Below, one piece after another: positions 45,642 through 54,843 of a DNA stretch of 64,000 nucleotides; positions within the stretch are counted from its first letter, which is position 1, and each line of letters begins with the position of its first letter. Source of the stretch: an uncultured Tateyamaria sp. (GTDB lineage: Bacteria > Pseudomonadota > Alphaproteobacteria > Rhodobacterales > Rhodobacteraceae); NCBI RefSeq assembly GCF_947503705.1, contig NZ_CANNES010000006.1:62001-126000 (forward strand), given 5' to 3'. The position numbers and the translations under genes were made by a program. A model generated the notes under the pieces. It did no database searches and was not told where the DNA came from. It saw only the letters and a list, made by a program, of their open reading frames with translations.

Positions 45642-45734
45642 ATGTCCCGGAAACCCCGCCCCAGCGCGACCAAACCCATGCCACAAACCAAACCGGCGCC
45701 CGCGCCCGTCTTTACCGATTACGCCAGCATCTGA
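45642..45734 (+). CDS. Possible 30-residue Pro-rich small protein
   Basis: ATG at 45642 after AAAAGGTGATCC opens a frame ending in TGA at 45734, giving a 30-residue Pro/Ala/Lys-rich peptide (start MSRKPRPSATKPMPQ, end VFTDYASI). The ribosome-binding site is good, but the composition is simple and nothing else supports it. Confidence 0.35.
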   Translation: MSRKPRPSATKPMPQTKPAPAPVFTDYASI

Positions 45735-45781
45735 AGCGCTGCGCGGGTGACAGCCCCTCGCCGCAGCGTTAGGTTGCGGCC

Positions 45782-46114
45782 ATGAGCACGCCCGTTTCCT
45801 CGATCCGCAATCTCGGCCCGGCCATGGATGAGGCCTGCACCAAGGCGGGCATTCCCGACGCAGAAACCGTGCGCGAACTCGGCCCGGATGAGACTTATCG
45901 TCGGCTACTCCGCTCCGGCACGCGGCCTCATTTCATCGGATACTATGTGCTGGTGATGGGGCTACAGGGGCGACCTTGGAACGACTGCAAGGGCGATGAG
46001 AAAAAAGCCCTGCGAGTACGCTTTGACGCGATAAAAGCCGAAGCCTTCGACAGCGGTCTATCCGAGTTCGAACGCCATCTGGACGCGATTGGCGTGATCG
46101 AAAAACGCGGCTAG
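45782..46114 (+). CDS. TfoX/Sxy C-terminal domain protein
   Basis: A 110-residue stand-alone TfoX C-terminal domain (SIRNLGPAMDEACTKAGI, TVRELGPDETYRRLLRSG, LQGRPWNDC), a helix-hairpin-helix-like fold. The domain is found in competence regulators, but the role of free copies is unknown. Confidence 0.8.
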   Translation: MSTPVSSIRNLGPAMDEACTKAGIPDAETVRELGPDETYRRLLRSGTRPHFIGYYVLVMGLQGRPWNDCKGDEKKALRVRFDAIKAEAFDSGLSEFERHLDAIGVIEKRG

Positions 46115-46226
46115 GACGTCAACCAGATCCGGCGCAAAGATAAAATGTGTTACGCACGAAACTGGCGATCAGCGCCCTTCCAAGTGTCGGCCGCCGTAAC
46201 ATGGTAAGGCCCAATTAGTCTTGAGC

Positions 46227-46688
46227 ATGAATGGAACTGAAATGGTTGTGAAAATCCGACAAGCCGCTCAAAAAGATCGCGCCGCATGGGATGCCATGTT
46301 CAAAGCATATTGTCAGTTTGGCGGCGACGAACAGACCGCTGAAATGAGGGATCGCGTCTGGGGCTGGATACACGATAGTACAGCGCAAACTCTATGCTTC
46401 GTTGCCGAGAGTGATCAGGGCGACGTGGTTGGTTTCACGCATTTCAGGTCATACGAACGCCCCATGCCCGCAACAAAAGGTGCCTATATCGACGATATGT
46501 TTGTGGCACCTTCGGCACGCGGTCAGGGCGTGGTTGACCAAATGATCAAAGCCGTTGGGGACTATGCCAAGGAACATGGTTGGGACGTCGTACGATGGAT
46601 GACATCGGAAACCAACTATAGGGCAAGGTCAGTCTACGATCGACATGCCACCAAGAGTGATTGGGTCACCTATCAACTGAACACCTGA
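46227..46688 (+). CDS. GNAT family N-acetyltransferase (AT-richer than its neighbours)
   Basis: A 153-residue GNAT protein: KIRQAAQKDRAAWDAMF at the start, acetyl-CoA loop DDMFVAPSARGQGVVDQMIK, and C-terminal TNYRARSVYDR. Start uncertain: ATG 46227 or ATG 46242 (with GGAA ahead). Its base composition and codon choices (many A/T-ending codons) differ visibly from the surrounding genes, a sign of recent transfer. Substrate unknown. Confidence 0.82.
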   Translation: MNGTEMVVKIRQAAQKDRAAWDAMFKAYCQFGGDEQTAEMRDRVWGWIHDSTAQTLCFVAESDQGDVVGFTHFRSYERPMPATKGAYIDDMFVAPSARGQGVVDQMIKAVGDYAKEHGWDVVRWMTSETNYRARSVYDRHATKSDWVTYQLNT

Positions 46689-46789
46689 AACCTGTGCCTT
46701 TGGCCACAAAACCGTCGCCTGCCTCACATGAAAAGAGGCCACAGCATCCGCCGCAGCCCCTTCAAAAATCAACTGTCAATCAGGACAGC

Positions 46790-47212
46790 TTAGCCAACCA
46801 GCTCAAGACCCGAGAAGAAATACGCGATTTCTTCGGCCGCTGTCTCAGGGGCGTCCGACCCGTGAACCGAGTTCTCGCCGACGGATTCGGCAAACTCGGC
46901 GCGGATCGTGCCGGGCTCTGCATCCGCAGGGTTGGTGGCCCCCATCACTTCGCGGTTCTTGGCAATGGCGCCTTCGCCTTCCAGAACCTGAGCCACGATC
47001 GGCGCGGACGCCATGAATTCGCACAGCTCGTCATAAAATGGACGCTCGGCATGCACGGCATAGAATGCACCAGCCTGCGCCTTGGTCAGGTGAATGCGTT
47101 TTTGGGCGACGATGCGCAGGCCAGCGGCTTCGAACTTGGCGTTGATCGCGCCTGTCAGGTTGCGGCGGGTTGCGTCGGGCTTGATGATGGAAAATGTACG
47201 CTCGAGAGCCAT
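46790..47212 (-). CDS. ndk: Nucleoside diphosphate kinase
   Basis: A 140-residue NDK that passes phosphate from ATP to other NDPs through a phospho-His. It has [14 protein letters not shown] at the start and the active-site His in [16 protein letters not shown]. Normal length; ATG 47212 gives the family start. Divergent from the ABC-F gene. Confidence 0.97.
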   Translation of the reverse strand: MALERTFSIIKPDATRRNLTGAINAKFEAAGLRIVAQKRIHLTKAQAGAFYAVHAERPFYDELCEFMASAPIVAQVLEGEGAIAKNREVMGATNPADAEPGTIRAEFAESVGENSVHGSDAPETAAEEIAYFFSGLELVG

Positions 47213-47344
47213 GGGATCATTCCTCTTGGGTTCGGGCACAAGTCTGCTGCGCCCTCGTGTTGAAATCGCGGCCCCGATACCATGGGCCTTTGCGCTTGGA
47301 AAGGCGCGATTGACGCCGCCGCGCAACTGCGGCACACGGCACCC

Positions 47345-49198
47345 ATGCTGCGCATATCTGACATATCCTACAACGTCGAAGGCCGCCCTCTGTTTCAAGG
47401 GGCCAGTGCCGTCATTCCCGAAGGCCACAAGGTGGGATTGGTGGGCGCCAATGGGGCCGGCAAGACAACCCTTTTCAAGCTGATCCGGGGCGAACTGGTC
47501 CTTGAGGGCGGGTCGATTAACCTACCCAGCAAGGCCCGCATCGGTGGCGTCGCCCAAGAGGTGCCAGCCTCGGCCACATCGCTCATCGACACGGTGCTTG
47601 AGGCCGACACTGAACGCGCGGCCCTTCTGGCCGAAGCCGACAGCGCCACAGACCCTGCCCGCATCGCCGACATCCAGACGCGGCTCACCGATATCGACGC
47701 CTGGTCGGCAGAGGCGCGCGCCGCCACCATCCTAAAAGGTCTGGGCTTTGACACGGCTGAACAGCAAATGCCGTGCTCCGATTTCTCGGGCGGCTGGCGG
47801 ATGCGCGTGGCTTTGGCCGCCGTTCTTTTTGCGCAGCCCGATCTGCTCCTGCTCGACGAGCCGACCAACTATCTCGACCTCGAAGGCGCGCTCTGGCTCG
47901 AATCCTACCTCGCCCGCTACCCGCACACGGTGCTGATCATCAGCCACGACCGGGGCCTGCTCAACCGGGCCGTCAGCGCGATCCTGCATCTCGAAGAACG
48001 GCAACTGACCTACTATTCCGGCCCCTACGACCAGTTTGCCCGCCAACGGGCCGAACGCCGCGCTGTGCAGGCCGCAATGGCCAAGAAACAGCAGCTGCGC
48101 CGAGACCACATGCAGGCCTTTGTGGACCGGTTCAAGGCTAAGGCGTCCAAGGCCAAACAGGCCCAATCGCGCCTCAAGATGATCGAAAAGATGGACATGA
48201 TCGCCGCGCCAGAGGATGCGGCCAAACGGGTCTTCACCTTCCCCGAACCCGAAGAGCTTTCGCCGCCCATCATCAGCATCGAAGGCGGCACCACGGGCTA
48301 CGGCGACACCACAATCCTGTCGCGCCTCAACCTTCGGATCGATCAGGATGACCGGATCGCTCTGTTGGGCAAGAACGGCCAGGGCAAATCAACGCTCTCC
48401 AAACTGCTGTCCGAACGGCTCCCGCTGATGTCCGGCAAAACCACTCGGTCAACCAAACTGCGGATCGGCTATTTTGCCCAGCACCAGGTGGACGAGCTAC
48501 ATATTGACGAAACGCCACTGCAACACCTGCAATCCATGCGCCCCGGCGTGATGCAATCCAAACTGCGTGCCCAACTCGCAGGCTTCGGGCTTGGCCCCGA
48601 CCAGGCCGAAACGGTCGTGGGCCGCCTCTCGGGCGGGCAAAAGGCCCGTTTGTCGCTGCTCCTTGCCACCATCGACGCACCGCATCTTCTGATCCTGGAC
48701 GAACCCACCAACCACCTCGACATCGAAAGCCGCGAGGCGCTGGTCGAAGCGCTCACCAGCTACACAGGGGCCGTGATCCTGGTCAGCCATGACATGCACC
48801 TGCTGAGCCTTGTGGCCGACCGGCTTTGGCTGGTCTCGAACGGCACGGTCAAACCTTACGAGGACGACCTCGAAAGCTACCGCAAAATGCTGCTGGCAGG
48901 CGACAAACCGGCCAAGCCCACCAAACCCGCTCCGGAAAAGCCCAAGCGCCCCAATCGCGACGCGATCCTCGCGCTACGCTCCGAGGTACGCAAATCCGAA
49001 GCGCGCGTGACAAAACTCAACGAGATGCGGGACAAGCTGGCCAGGAAACTGGCCGATCCCGCACTTTACGAGGATGCCAAGCTGGGCGAGATGGAGGTCT
49101 GGCAGAAAAAGTACGCCGAAGTCATGGGCGCGCTCGACCGCGCCGAAGCGCTCTGGATGCAAGACCTCGAAAAACTCGAAACCGCCGAAGCCCCATAG
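47345..49198 (+). CDS. ABC-F family ATPase
   Basis: A 617-residue protein with two ABC domains and no membrane segments. First: Walker [10 protein letters not shown], signature SGGWRMR, Walker [14 protein letters not shown]. Second: [31 protein letters not shown]. The linker (about 240-300) and a charged coiled-coil C-terminus (about 510-617) are in place. It resembles Uup/YheS-type proteins that act on ribosomes. The exact subfamily is not settled. Confidence 0.92.
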   Translation: MLRISDISYNVEGRPLFQGASAVIPEGHKVGLVGANGAGKTTLFKLIRGELVLEGGSINLPSKARIGGVAQEVPASATSLIDTVLEADTERAALLAEADSATDPARIADIQTRLTDIDAWSAEARAATILKGLGFDTAEQQMPCSDFSGGWRMRVALAAVLFAQPDLLLLDEPTNYLDLEGALWLESYLARYPHTVLIISHDRGLLNRAVSAILHLEERQLTYYSGPYDQFARQRAERRAVQAAMAKKQQLRRDHMQAFVDRFKAKASKAKQAQSRLKMIEKMDMIAAPEDAAKRVFTFPEPEELSPPIISIEGGTTGYGDTTILSRLNLRIDQDDRIALLGKNGQGKSTLSKLLSERLPLMSGKTTRSTKLRIGYFAQHQVDELHIDETPLQHLQSMRPGVMQSKLRAQLAGFGLGPDQAETVVGRLSGGQKARLSLLLATIDAPHLLILDEPTNHLDIESREALVEALTSYTGAVILVSHDMHLLSLVADRLWLVSNGTVKPYEDDLESYRKMLLAGDKPAKPTKPAPEKPKRPNRDAILALRSEVRKSEARVTKLNEMRDKLARKLADPALYEDAKLGEMEVWQKKYAEVMGALDRAEALWMQDLEKLETAEAP

Positions 49199-49208
49199 CT
49201 TCTTTTCT

Positions 49209-49241
49209 TTGGAAATACTCCGGGGTTTGGGGCAGAGCCCC
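49209..49241. terminator. Terminator-like Rhodobacteraceae repeat after the ABC-F gene
   Basis: A stem GGGGC-AGA-GCCCC (49229-49241) stands next to an AT-rich part whose reverse complement begins GGAGTATTTCC, similar to the leader motif before purS. It fills part of the gap before marC. Confidence 0.5.
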
Positions 49242-49293
49242 AATACGAAAAATAGATAGAATGCGCCGACAGGCGCTCCGTTAGAAAACAGCC

Positions 49294-49917
49294 ATGATCG
49301 ACACCGCCTTTCTCATCACCGCCTTTGTGACCATGTTCGTCGTGATCGACCCCATCGGCCTGGCCCCGCTCTTCGTGGCGTTGACCCAGGGCGTGCCTGC
49401 AAAACAACGTCGTAACATCGCGCTGCGCGCCTGCGGGCTCGGCATGGCGATCCTCATCGTCTTTGGTCTGTTCGGCGAGGCGGTGCTGGGCTTCATCGGC
49501 ATTTCCATGCCCGCCTTCCGGGTGGCGGGCGGCATACTCTTGTTCCTCACAGCCCTCGATATGCTGTTCGAACGACGTACAAAACGGCGCGAGGATCAAA
49601 GCGAGGAGGAAAGCTTTGACGACCCTTCCGTCTTCCCCCTCGCAATCCCCCTGATCGCAGGGCCTGGCGCCATTGCCTCTGTTATCCTGCTCACAGGCCA
49701 ACGCCCCGGGGCCGAAGGATTGGCGCTGGTGCTGGGCATCACCGCATTGGTGCTTTGCGTCGTCCTTGTCCTCTTTCTCGCCTCCAGCCTGCTGGAACGC
49801 GCCTTGGGCAAAACCGGGATCACGGTCGTCACACGCCTCCTGGGCATGCTGCTGGCAGCCCTCTCGGTCCAGTTCGTGCTTGAGGGTCTGCGCGATTTCG
49901 GGCTGATCCCCGGCTGA
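49294..49917 (+). CDS. MarC family membrane protein
   Basis: A 207-residue protein with six membrane segments and the family stretches VVIDPIGLAPLFVALTQG and IPLIAGPGAIASVILL. Once linked to multiple antibiotic resistance, the family's function is not established. Confidence 0.9.
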   Translation: MIDTAFLITAFVTMFVVIDPIGLAPLFVALTQGVPAKQRRNIALRACGLGMAILIVFGLFGEAVLGFIGISMPAFRVAGGILLFLTALDMLFERRTKRREDQSEEESFDDPSVFPLAIPLIAGPGAIASVILLTGQRPGAEGLALVLGITALVLCVVLVLFLASSLLERALGKTGITVVTRLLGMLLAALSVQFVLEGLRDFGLIPG

Positions 49918-49948
49918 CAACCCCGCGAAGCGACCCTATATCTCACTC

Positions 49949-50530
49949 ATGAGTTCAGACAGCATTGCCCAATTGATCTATCTCGGTACCTTCGCCCTCG
50001 TGCTGGGCGGCGGGTTCCTTCTGACGTCCAAGCTGAAACTCGGCCAGACGCTTCAAATGGCCTCCATCTGGGTGTTGATCTTTGTCGGCGCCATCGGGGC
50101 CGTTGGCATCTGGGGCGATATCCAGGATGATCTCTTTCCACACCAGACCCGCTTTGACGACACCGGCCAGATCATCGTCCCGCGCAGCGGGGATGGGCAC
50201 TATTACCTCACGCTCGACCTTAACGGCACGCCCACCGCATTCATGGTGGATACCGGGGCGACCGACATGGTACTGACCCAGGCCGACGCGGCCGCCGCCG
50301 GGCTGAACCCCGAAACGCTCAACTACTTTGGCCGGGCCTTCACAGCAAATGGCGAGGTGCGCACTGCCCCCGTGCGCCTCGACACTGTCGCCATCGGCAG
50401 CATTGAGGATCGCGACGTGCCCGCCGTCGTGAACAACGGCCAGATGGAACAGTCCCTGCTCGGCATGGGCTACCTGCAACGCTGGGGCCGGATCGAGATT
50501 TCGGGCAATGAACTGACGCTTTCGCGCTAG
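49949..50530 (+). CDS. Retropepsin-like aspartic protease (clan AA, membrane-anchored)
   Basis: A 193-residue protein. Two membrane segments (about 8-27 and 38-55) precede a single retroviral-type protease domain with FMVDTGATDMVL (Asp in DTGA) and QSLLGMGYLQRWG. One domain means it must dimerise. Bacterial members are seldom characterised. Its stop overlaps the stop of the convergent holC gene. Confidence 0.86.
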   Translation: MSSDSIAQLIYLGTFALVLGGGFLLTSKLKLGQTLQMASIWVLIFVGAIGAVGIWGDIQDDLFPHQTRFDDTGQIIVPRSGDGHYYLTLDLNGTPTAFMVDTGATDMVLTQADAAAAGLNPETLNYFGRAFTANGEVRTAPVRLDTVAIGSIEDRDVPAVVNNGQMEQSLLGMGYLQRWGRIEISGNELTLSR

Positions 50531-50982
50531 GTCTCCGCCTTCTTTTCCCAGCGGCCGCTCTCCTCGGACCAGTACTGCGCCGACGCGCCAGCGTCCTTCA
50601 GCGCCTTCCATTGCCCGCGAGCCGTGTTCAACTGCGCCTCGTCATTGCCGTCAAAAAGGATACAAACCCGCTCTAACGCCGCCACTTCCTCAGCCGATAC
50701 AGCCGCCCCATCCACGGACATGACGCAAGCGGGCCCATTGGCCGCCTCGCCAATGGTCAACAGGATCGGCTGATCCGCATCATGCGGTCCGCCAGCCAAT
50801 CCATGGGGCAAAAAACCGTCATCGGCCCCAAGCCACAGTTTTTCATCCAGCCAGGACAGCCGCGCCAGATCCGTGCCGCGCACGGCCACCACCATATTGC
50901 GCTTGCGCGCGGCCTCCAGCAACTCGGTCAAGGCGACATCCAGGGACCGGCGCGTCAGGTGATAGAAATAGGCGGCACCCAT
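50527..50982 (-). CDS. holC: DNA polymerase III subunit chi
   Basis: A 151-residue chi subunit (start AAYFYHLTRRSLDVALTELL; LWLGADDGFLPHG; CILFDGNDEAQLNTARGQWK). It links the clamp loader to single-strand binding protein at the replication fork. It follows pepA by five bases, the common pepA-holC order. Confidence 0.93.
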   Translation of the reverse strand: MGAAYFYHLTRRSLDVALTELLEAARKRNMVVAVRGTDLARLSWLDEKLWLGADDGFLPHGLAGGPHDADQPILLTIGEAANGPACVMSVDGAAVSAEEVAALERVCILFDGNDEAQLNTARGQWKALKDAGASAQYWSEESGRWEKKAET

Positions 50983-50987
50983 GGCCC

Positions 50988-52457
50988 TCAGCTCTCGAAG
51001 TTATCCGCCACCAGACGGCTCAAGGCCATGACGCCCCAGCCTGTCGCGCCCTTGGGGGCCAAGGCCGTGTCGGATTTGACAGAAGCCACACCCGCAATAT
51101 CGAGGTGAATCCACGGCGTACCGGGTTTGACAAAGCGTTGCAGAAACTGCGCCGCCGTGACCGACCCCGCAGGGCGACCGCCGATATTCTTCATATCCGC
51201 GATCCGCGATTTCAGCATATCGTCATAGGCCTGGCCGAGCGGCATGCGCCACGCGCCCTCACCCTCATTGCCAGCCGCCTTCAGGAACGCGTTACACAGC
51301 GTGTCGTCATTGGAAAACACGCCGGCATTCTCGTGCCCCAGACCGATAATAATTGCCCCGGTCAGGGTCGCCAGGTCAATCATGCCCGCAGGCTCAAAGC
51401 GCTCTTGCGCGTACCACATCACATCGCACAGCACCAAACGCCCTTCGGCATCAGTGTTGATGATCTCGACCGTGTCGCCCTTCATCGACGTGACCACGTC
51501 ACCGGGGCGGGTCGCATTGCCCGACGGCATGTTTTCCACCAAACCGACAAGGCCCACGACATTGGCCTTGGCTTTACGACGCGCCAGCGCCCGCATGGTG
51601 CCCGCCACAACGCCGGCACCGCCCATATCCATGGTCATGTCTTCCATGCCGCCCGCAGGCTTGAGGCTGATGCCACCAGTGTCGAACACGACACCCTTGC
51701 CGATCAGCGCCAGTGGGGCGTCACCCTCAGCCCCGCCATTCCACTGCATGACGACAACTTTGGATGGGCTATCAGACCCCTGCCCTACAGACAAAAGCGT
51801 TCGCATTCCTAGCTTTGCAAGCGCATCTTCATCCAGAACTTCGACCTTGAGGCCAAGAGCTTCCATCTCAACCAGACGATCCGCAAACTCGGTGGTGGTC
51901 AGCACGTTGGCCGGCTCATTGACCAGATCGCGGGTCATAAAAGTGCCCTCGGCGATCGCCAGCAAAGGGGCCGCCGCCTCCGTCGCTTCTTCGGGGCGGC
52001 TGCACATCACGACGACCGCGCCGTCTGCATCCTTGGCATCCGTCTTGTGGGGCGTGAACGCATAGTCGCGCATCGCCAGACCAAAGGCGATTTCCTGGAC
52101 CCGCCGCGCGCCATCCACGGCCAACAGCATATCGCCCGACCCACGCAGCTTGCCCAATGCTGCGCCCGCCTTGCGCGCGTCCTCAACCGAATGGTTGCGG
52201 GCCAGACAGATCACATCCACCGCTGTCGCCTCCATTCCCGCAGGCCAGGCCATCGACATCACCTCGCCAGGTTTCAGCTTGGCAAAGCCATCGCTGTCCA
52301 CAAAGCGCTGCACCGCCCCTTTTGTCAGCCGGTTCACCCGACGGGCCGATTGCTCCAGCTTGCCGTCAGGCGTGACAACAACAGCCACCCGACCCTTGCG
52401 GGTGGCGATGGCGTCCAGATCGGTTGCAGCAAAGGAAATGGGGGTCAGGTCGGTCAT
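50988..52457 (-). CDS. pepA: Leucyl aminopeptidase
   Basis: A 489-residue M17 aminopeptidase with the metal-binding regions IGKGVVFDTGGISLKPA and NTDAEGRLVL. It releases N-terminal amino acids from peptides; some PepA proteins also bind DNA. ATG 52457 gives the family length. Divergent from lptF. Confidence 0.95.
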   Translation of the reverse strand: MTDLTPISFAATDLDAIATRKGRVAVVVTPDGKLEQSARRVNRLTKGAVQRFVDSDGFAKLKPGEVMSMAWPAGMEATAVDVICLARNHSVEDARKAGAALGKLRGSGDMLLAVDGARRVQEIAFGLAMRDYAFTPHKTDAKDADGAVVVMCSRPEEATEAAAPLLAIAEGTFMTRDLVNEPANVLTTTEFADRLVEMEALGLKVEVLDEDALAKLGMRTLLSVGQGSDSPSKVVVMQWNGGAEGDAPLALIGKGVVFDTGGISLKPAGGMEDMTMDMGGAGVVAGTMRALARRKAKANVVGLVGLVENMPSGNATRPGDVVTSMKGDTVEIINTDAEGRLVLCDVMWYAQERFEPAGMIDLATLTGAIIIGLGHENAGVFSNDDTLCNAFLKAAGNEGEGAWRMPLGQAYDDMLKSRIADMKNIGGRPAGSVTAAQFLQRFVKPGTPWIHLDIAGVASVKSDTALAPKGATGWGVMALSRLVADNFES

Positions 52458-52594
52458 GGCAGCCTCTGTCAAATGCGGGGTTTCAGACAGACCTAACGCG
52501 CCCACCCGCCGCTGACCAGCGCCGATGAAACGTTTAGGAGTTTTCCCCGTCTTACACATGCGTTAGCTTGGGCGAAACGCTGCCGCGTCATAAC

Positions 52595-53749
52595 ATGAAA
52601 ACGACCACCGAGCGGGGGACCACCTTGGCAAAGTTTGACCGCTATATGCTGTCGCAACTGCTTGTGCTGTTTGGCTTTTTTGCGCTTGTTCTGGTGGCCG
52701 TCTTCTGGATCAACCGGGCCGTTCAGCTGTTTGATCGGTTGATAGGTGACGGACAGACAGCGCTTGTCTTTCTCGAATTCACCGCTCTGGGGTTGCCGCG
52801 GCTCATCACAACCGTTTTGCCCATCGCGGCCTTTGCGGCCACGATTTATCTCACCAACCGGCTCAACAACGAAAGCGAGCTGACGGTGATGATGGCCACA
52901 GGCAGCTCGCCCTGGCGGCTGGCCTGGCCGGTCACGATCTTTGGGCTGATCGCGGGCCTCATGATGAGCGTGCTCAGCCATTTCCTCGTGCCTGCCGCCG
53001 CTGCACAACTCAGTGAACGCGAGGTCGAAGTTTCGCGCAACATTACATCGCGCCTGCTGACCGAGGGCACGTTTCTCAGCCCCTCAACCGGCGTCACCTT
53101 CTACAGCCGCGCCATCGGCGAGGATGGCGTGCTGCGCGACGTGTTTCTGGCCGACCGGCGCGATGACAGCGAGCGGATGATCTATACCGCAGCCGAGGCC
53201 TATCTTGTGCGCAACAATGACGGCACATCGCTGATCATGGTCGATGGGCTGGCCCAACGGCTGACCGAGCCAGGCAAACGCCTGTCGACAGCCAAGTTTC
53301 AGGACTTTTCCTTTGATATCACAGGGCTGATGAGAACGGACGATGCCATCGACCCCTCGATTACCTATCTTAGCAGCCCCGCCCTGATGGGCGATTGGGC
53401 GAACGTGGCCACACAGAACAACACCACCACCGGGGCGGTAGCCGAAGAGTTGCACAGCCGGTTCGCCCGGGCGGCGTTTTGCTTTGTCACCGGGCTGATC
53501 GGCTTTGCAACCTTGCTTGTGGGGGGCTATTCCCGCTTTGGGGTCTGGCGCGAGATCGTGATCGCCTTTTTGCTGCTTGTGGCGTTGGATGGCGTCCGTT
53601 CCACCCTCTCGGCGCCCGTACTGAACGACGCGCGGATGTGGCCCATTCTCTACCTGCCTGCGCTCGTGGGCGGGCTGACCGTCATCGGGCTGTTGTGGAC
53701 GGCAGCCCACCCCGGCATCTGGCGACGACGCTTGCGAGGACTGGCATGA
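52595..53749 (+). CDS. lptF: LPS export ABC transporter permease LptF
   Basis: A 384-residue YjgP/YjgQ permease with six membrane segments and a periplasmic jellyroll-type domain in the middle. With LptG and LptB it extracts LPS from the inner membrane. Start uncertain: ATG 52595 lacks a ribosome-binding site, while TTG 52625 has GGGGGA ahead and would give the usual FDRYMLSQLL start. lptG overlaps by four bases. Confidence 0.92.
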   Translation: MKTTTERGTTLAKFDRYMLSQLLVLFGFFALVLVAVFWINRAVQLFDRLIGDGQTALVFLEFTALGLPRLITTVLPIAAFAATIYLTNRLNNESELTVMMATGSSPWRLAWPVTIFGLIAGLMMSVLSHFLVPAAAAQLSEREVEVSRNITSRLLTEGTFLSPSTGVTFYSRAIGEDGVLRDVFLADRRDDSERMIYTAAEAYLVRNNDGTSLIMVDGLAQRLTEPGKRLSTAKFQDFSFDITGLMRTDDAIDPSITYLSSPALMGDWANVATQNNTTTGAVAEELHSRFARAAFCFVTGLIGFATLLVGGYSRFGVWREIVIAFLLLVALDGVRSTLSAPVLNDARMWPILYLPALVGGLTVIGLLWTAAHPGIWRRRLRGLA

Positions 53750-54843
53750 TCCTGCATCTCTATTTCGCCCGGCGCTTTGCCATGGGGCTTTTGCTGATCG
53801 CCACCGTGCTCACTGCGTTGATCGTTCTGGTAGACCTCATCGACCAAACGCGGCGGTTCTCGGACCTGAGCGTGTCCTTTGGCCAGCGGCTTGGGCTGAC
53901 CTTTCTGAATGCGCCGGAAACCATCAACCAGATCCTGCCGCTGATCATGATCCTGGGCACCGTGTCGCTGTTCATCTCGCTTGCGTGGTCGTCCGAGCTT
54001 GTGGTGATGCGGGCCGCGGGACGCTCTGCCATGCGGGCGCTGGTGGCCCCCGTGACGGTTGCCCTGCTCTTGGGGCTCTTTGCCACCTCGACGCTGGGTC
54101 CGCTGGTGGCGGCAACCTCGAAACGCTACGCCACCCTGTCGGAAACCTACAGATCCGGCGGCGCCTCTGCTCTGTCGATCTCTGAAAACGGGCTCTGGCT
54201 GCGCCAGGGCGGCGCGCAGGGGCAAACGGTGATCCGGGCCAGCCGGTCCAATGCGGATGCCTCGGTGCTTTATGATGTGACATTCGTGGCCTACGCACCC
54301 CAGGGCGGCCCGGTGCGGCGGATCGAGGCGGCCAGCGCCGCACTGCAACCGGGCGGCTGGTCCCTGCGTCAGGCCAAGGTCTGGCCGCTGACCACCGGCC
54401 TCAATCCCGAAGCGAACGCCGCAACCCACGATATCCTCGTGGTGCCTTCGACCCTGACGCTCGACCGCATTCGCGAAAGTCTGGGCACGCCCGCCAATGT
54501 CTCGATCTGGGACATGCCACAATTCATCACCCAGCTGGAACAGGCAGGCTTTTCCGCGCGGCGCCACCACGTTTGGTTCCAATCCGAACTCGCCCGCCCT
54601 GTGTTCCTGATGGGCATGGTTCTGGTTGCCGCAGCCTTTACGATGCGCCATACCCGATTTGGGGGGACCGGCATGGCAGTGCTGGCCGCGGTACTACTGG
54701 GGTTCGGGTTGTATTTCATTCGCAGCTTTGCGCAGATTTTAGGTGAAAACGGGCAGATACCGATCATGCTGGCCGCATGGGCGCCGCCGGTGGCCTCGAT
54801 TCTGCTGGCCCTTGGGCTGTTGTTGCAGGCCGAAGATGGCTAG
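53746..54843 (+). CDS. lptG: LPS export ABC transporter permease LptG
   Basis: A 365-residue partner of LptF with the same fold (ILHLYFARRFAMGLLLI at the start; AWSSELVVMRAAGRSAM in the coupling region). Start overlaps the lptF stop (ATGA); the stop overlaps lptD by eight bases. Together with lptD this makes an envelope operon. Confidence 0.94.
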   Translation: MILHLYFARRFAMGLLLIATVLTALIVLVDLIDQTRRFSDLSVSFGQRLGLTFLNAPETINQILPLIMILGTVSLFISLAWSSELVVMRAAGRSAMRALVAPVTVALLLGLFATSTLGPLVAATSKRYATLSETYRSGGASALSISENGLWLRQGGAQGQTVIRASRSNADASVLYDVTFVAYAPQGGPVRRIEAASAALQPGGWSLRQAKVWPLTTGLNPEANAATHDILVVPSTLTLDRIRESLGTPANVSIWDMPQFITQLEQAGFSARRHHVWFQSELARPVFLMGMVLVAAAFTMRHTRFGGTGMAVLAAVLLGFGLYFIRSFAQILGENGQIPIMLAAWAPPVASILLALGLLLQAEDG

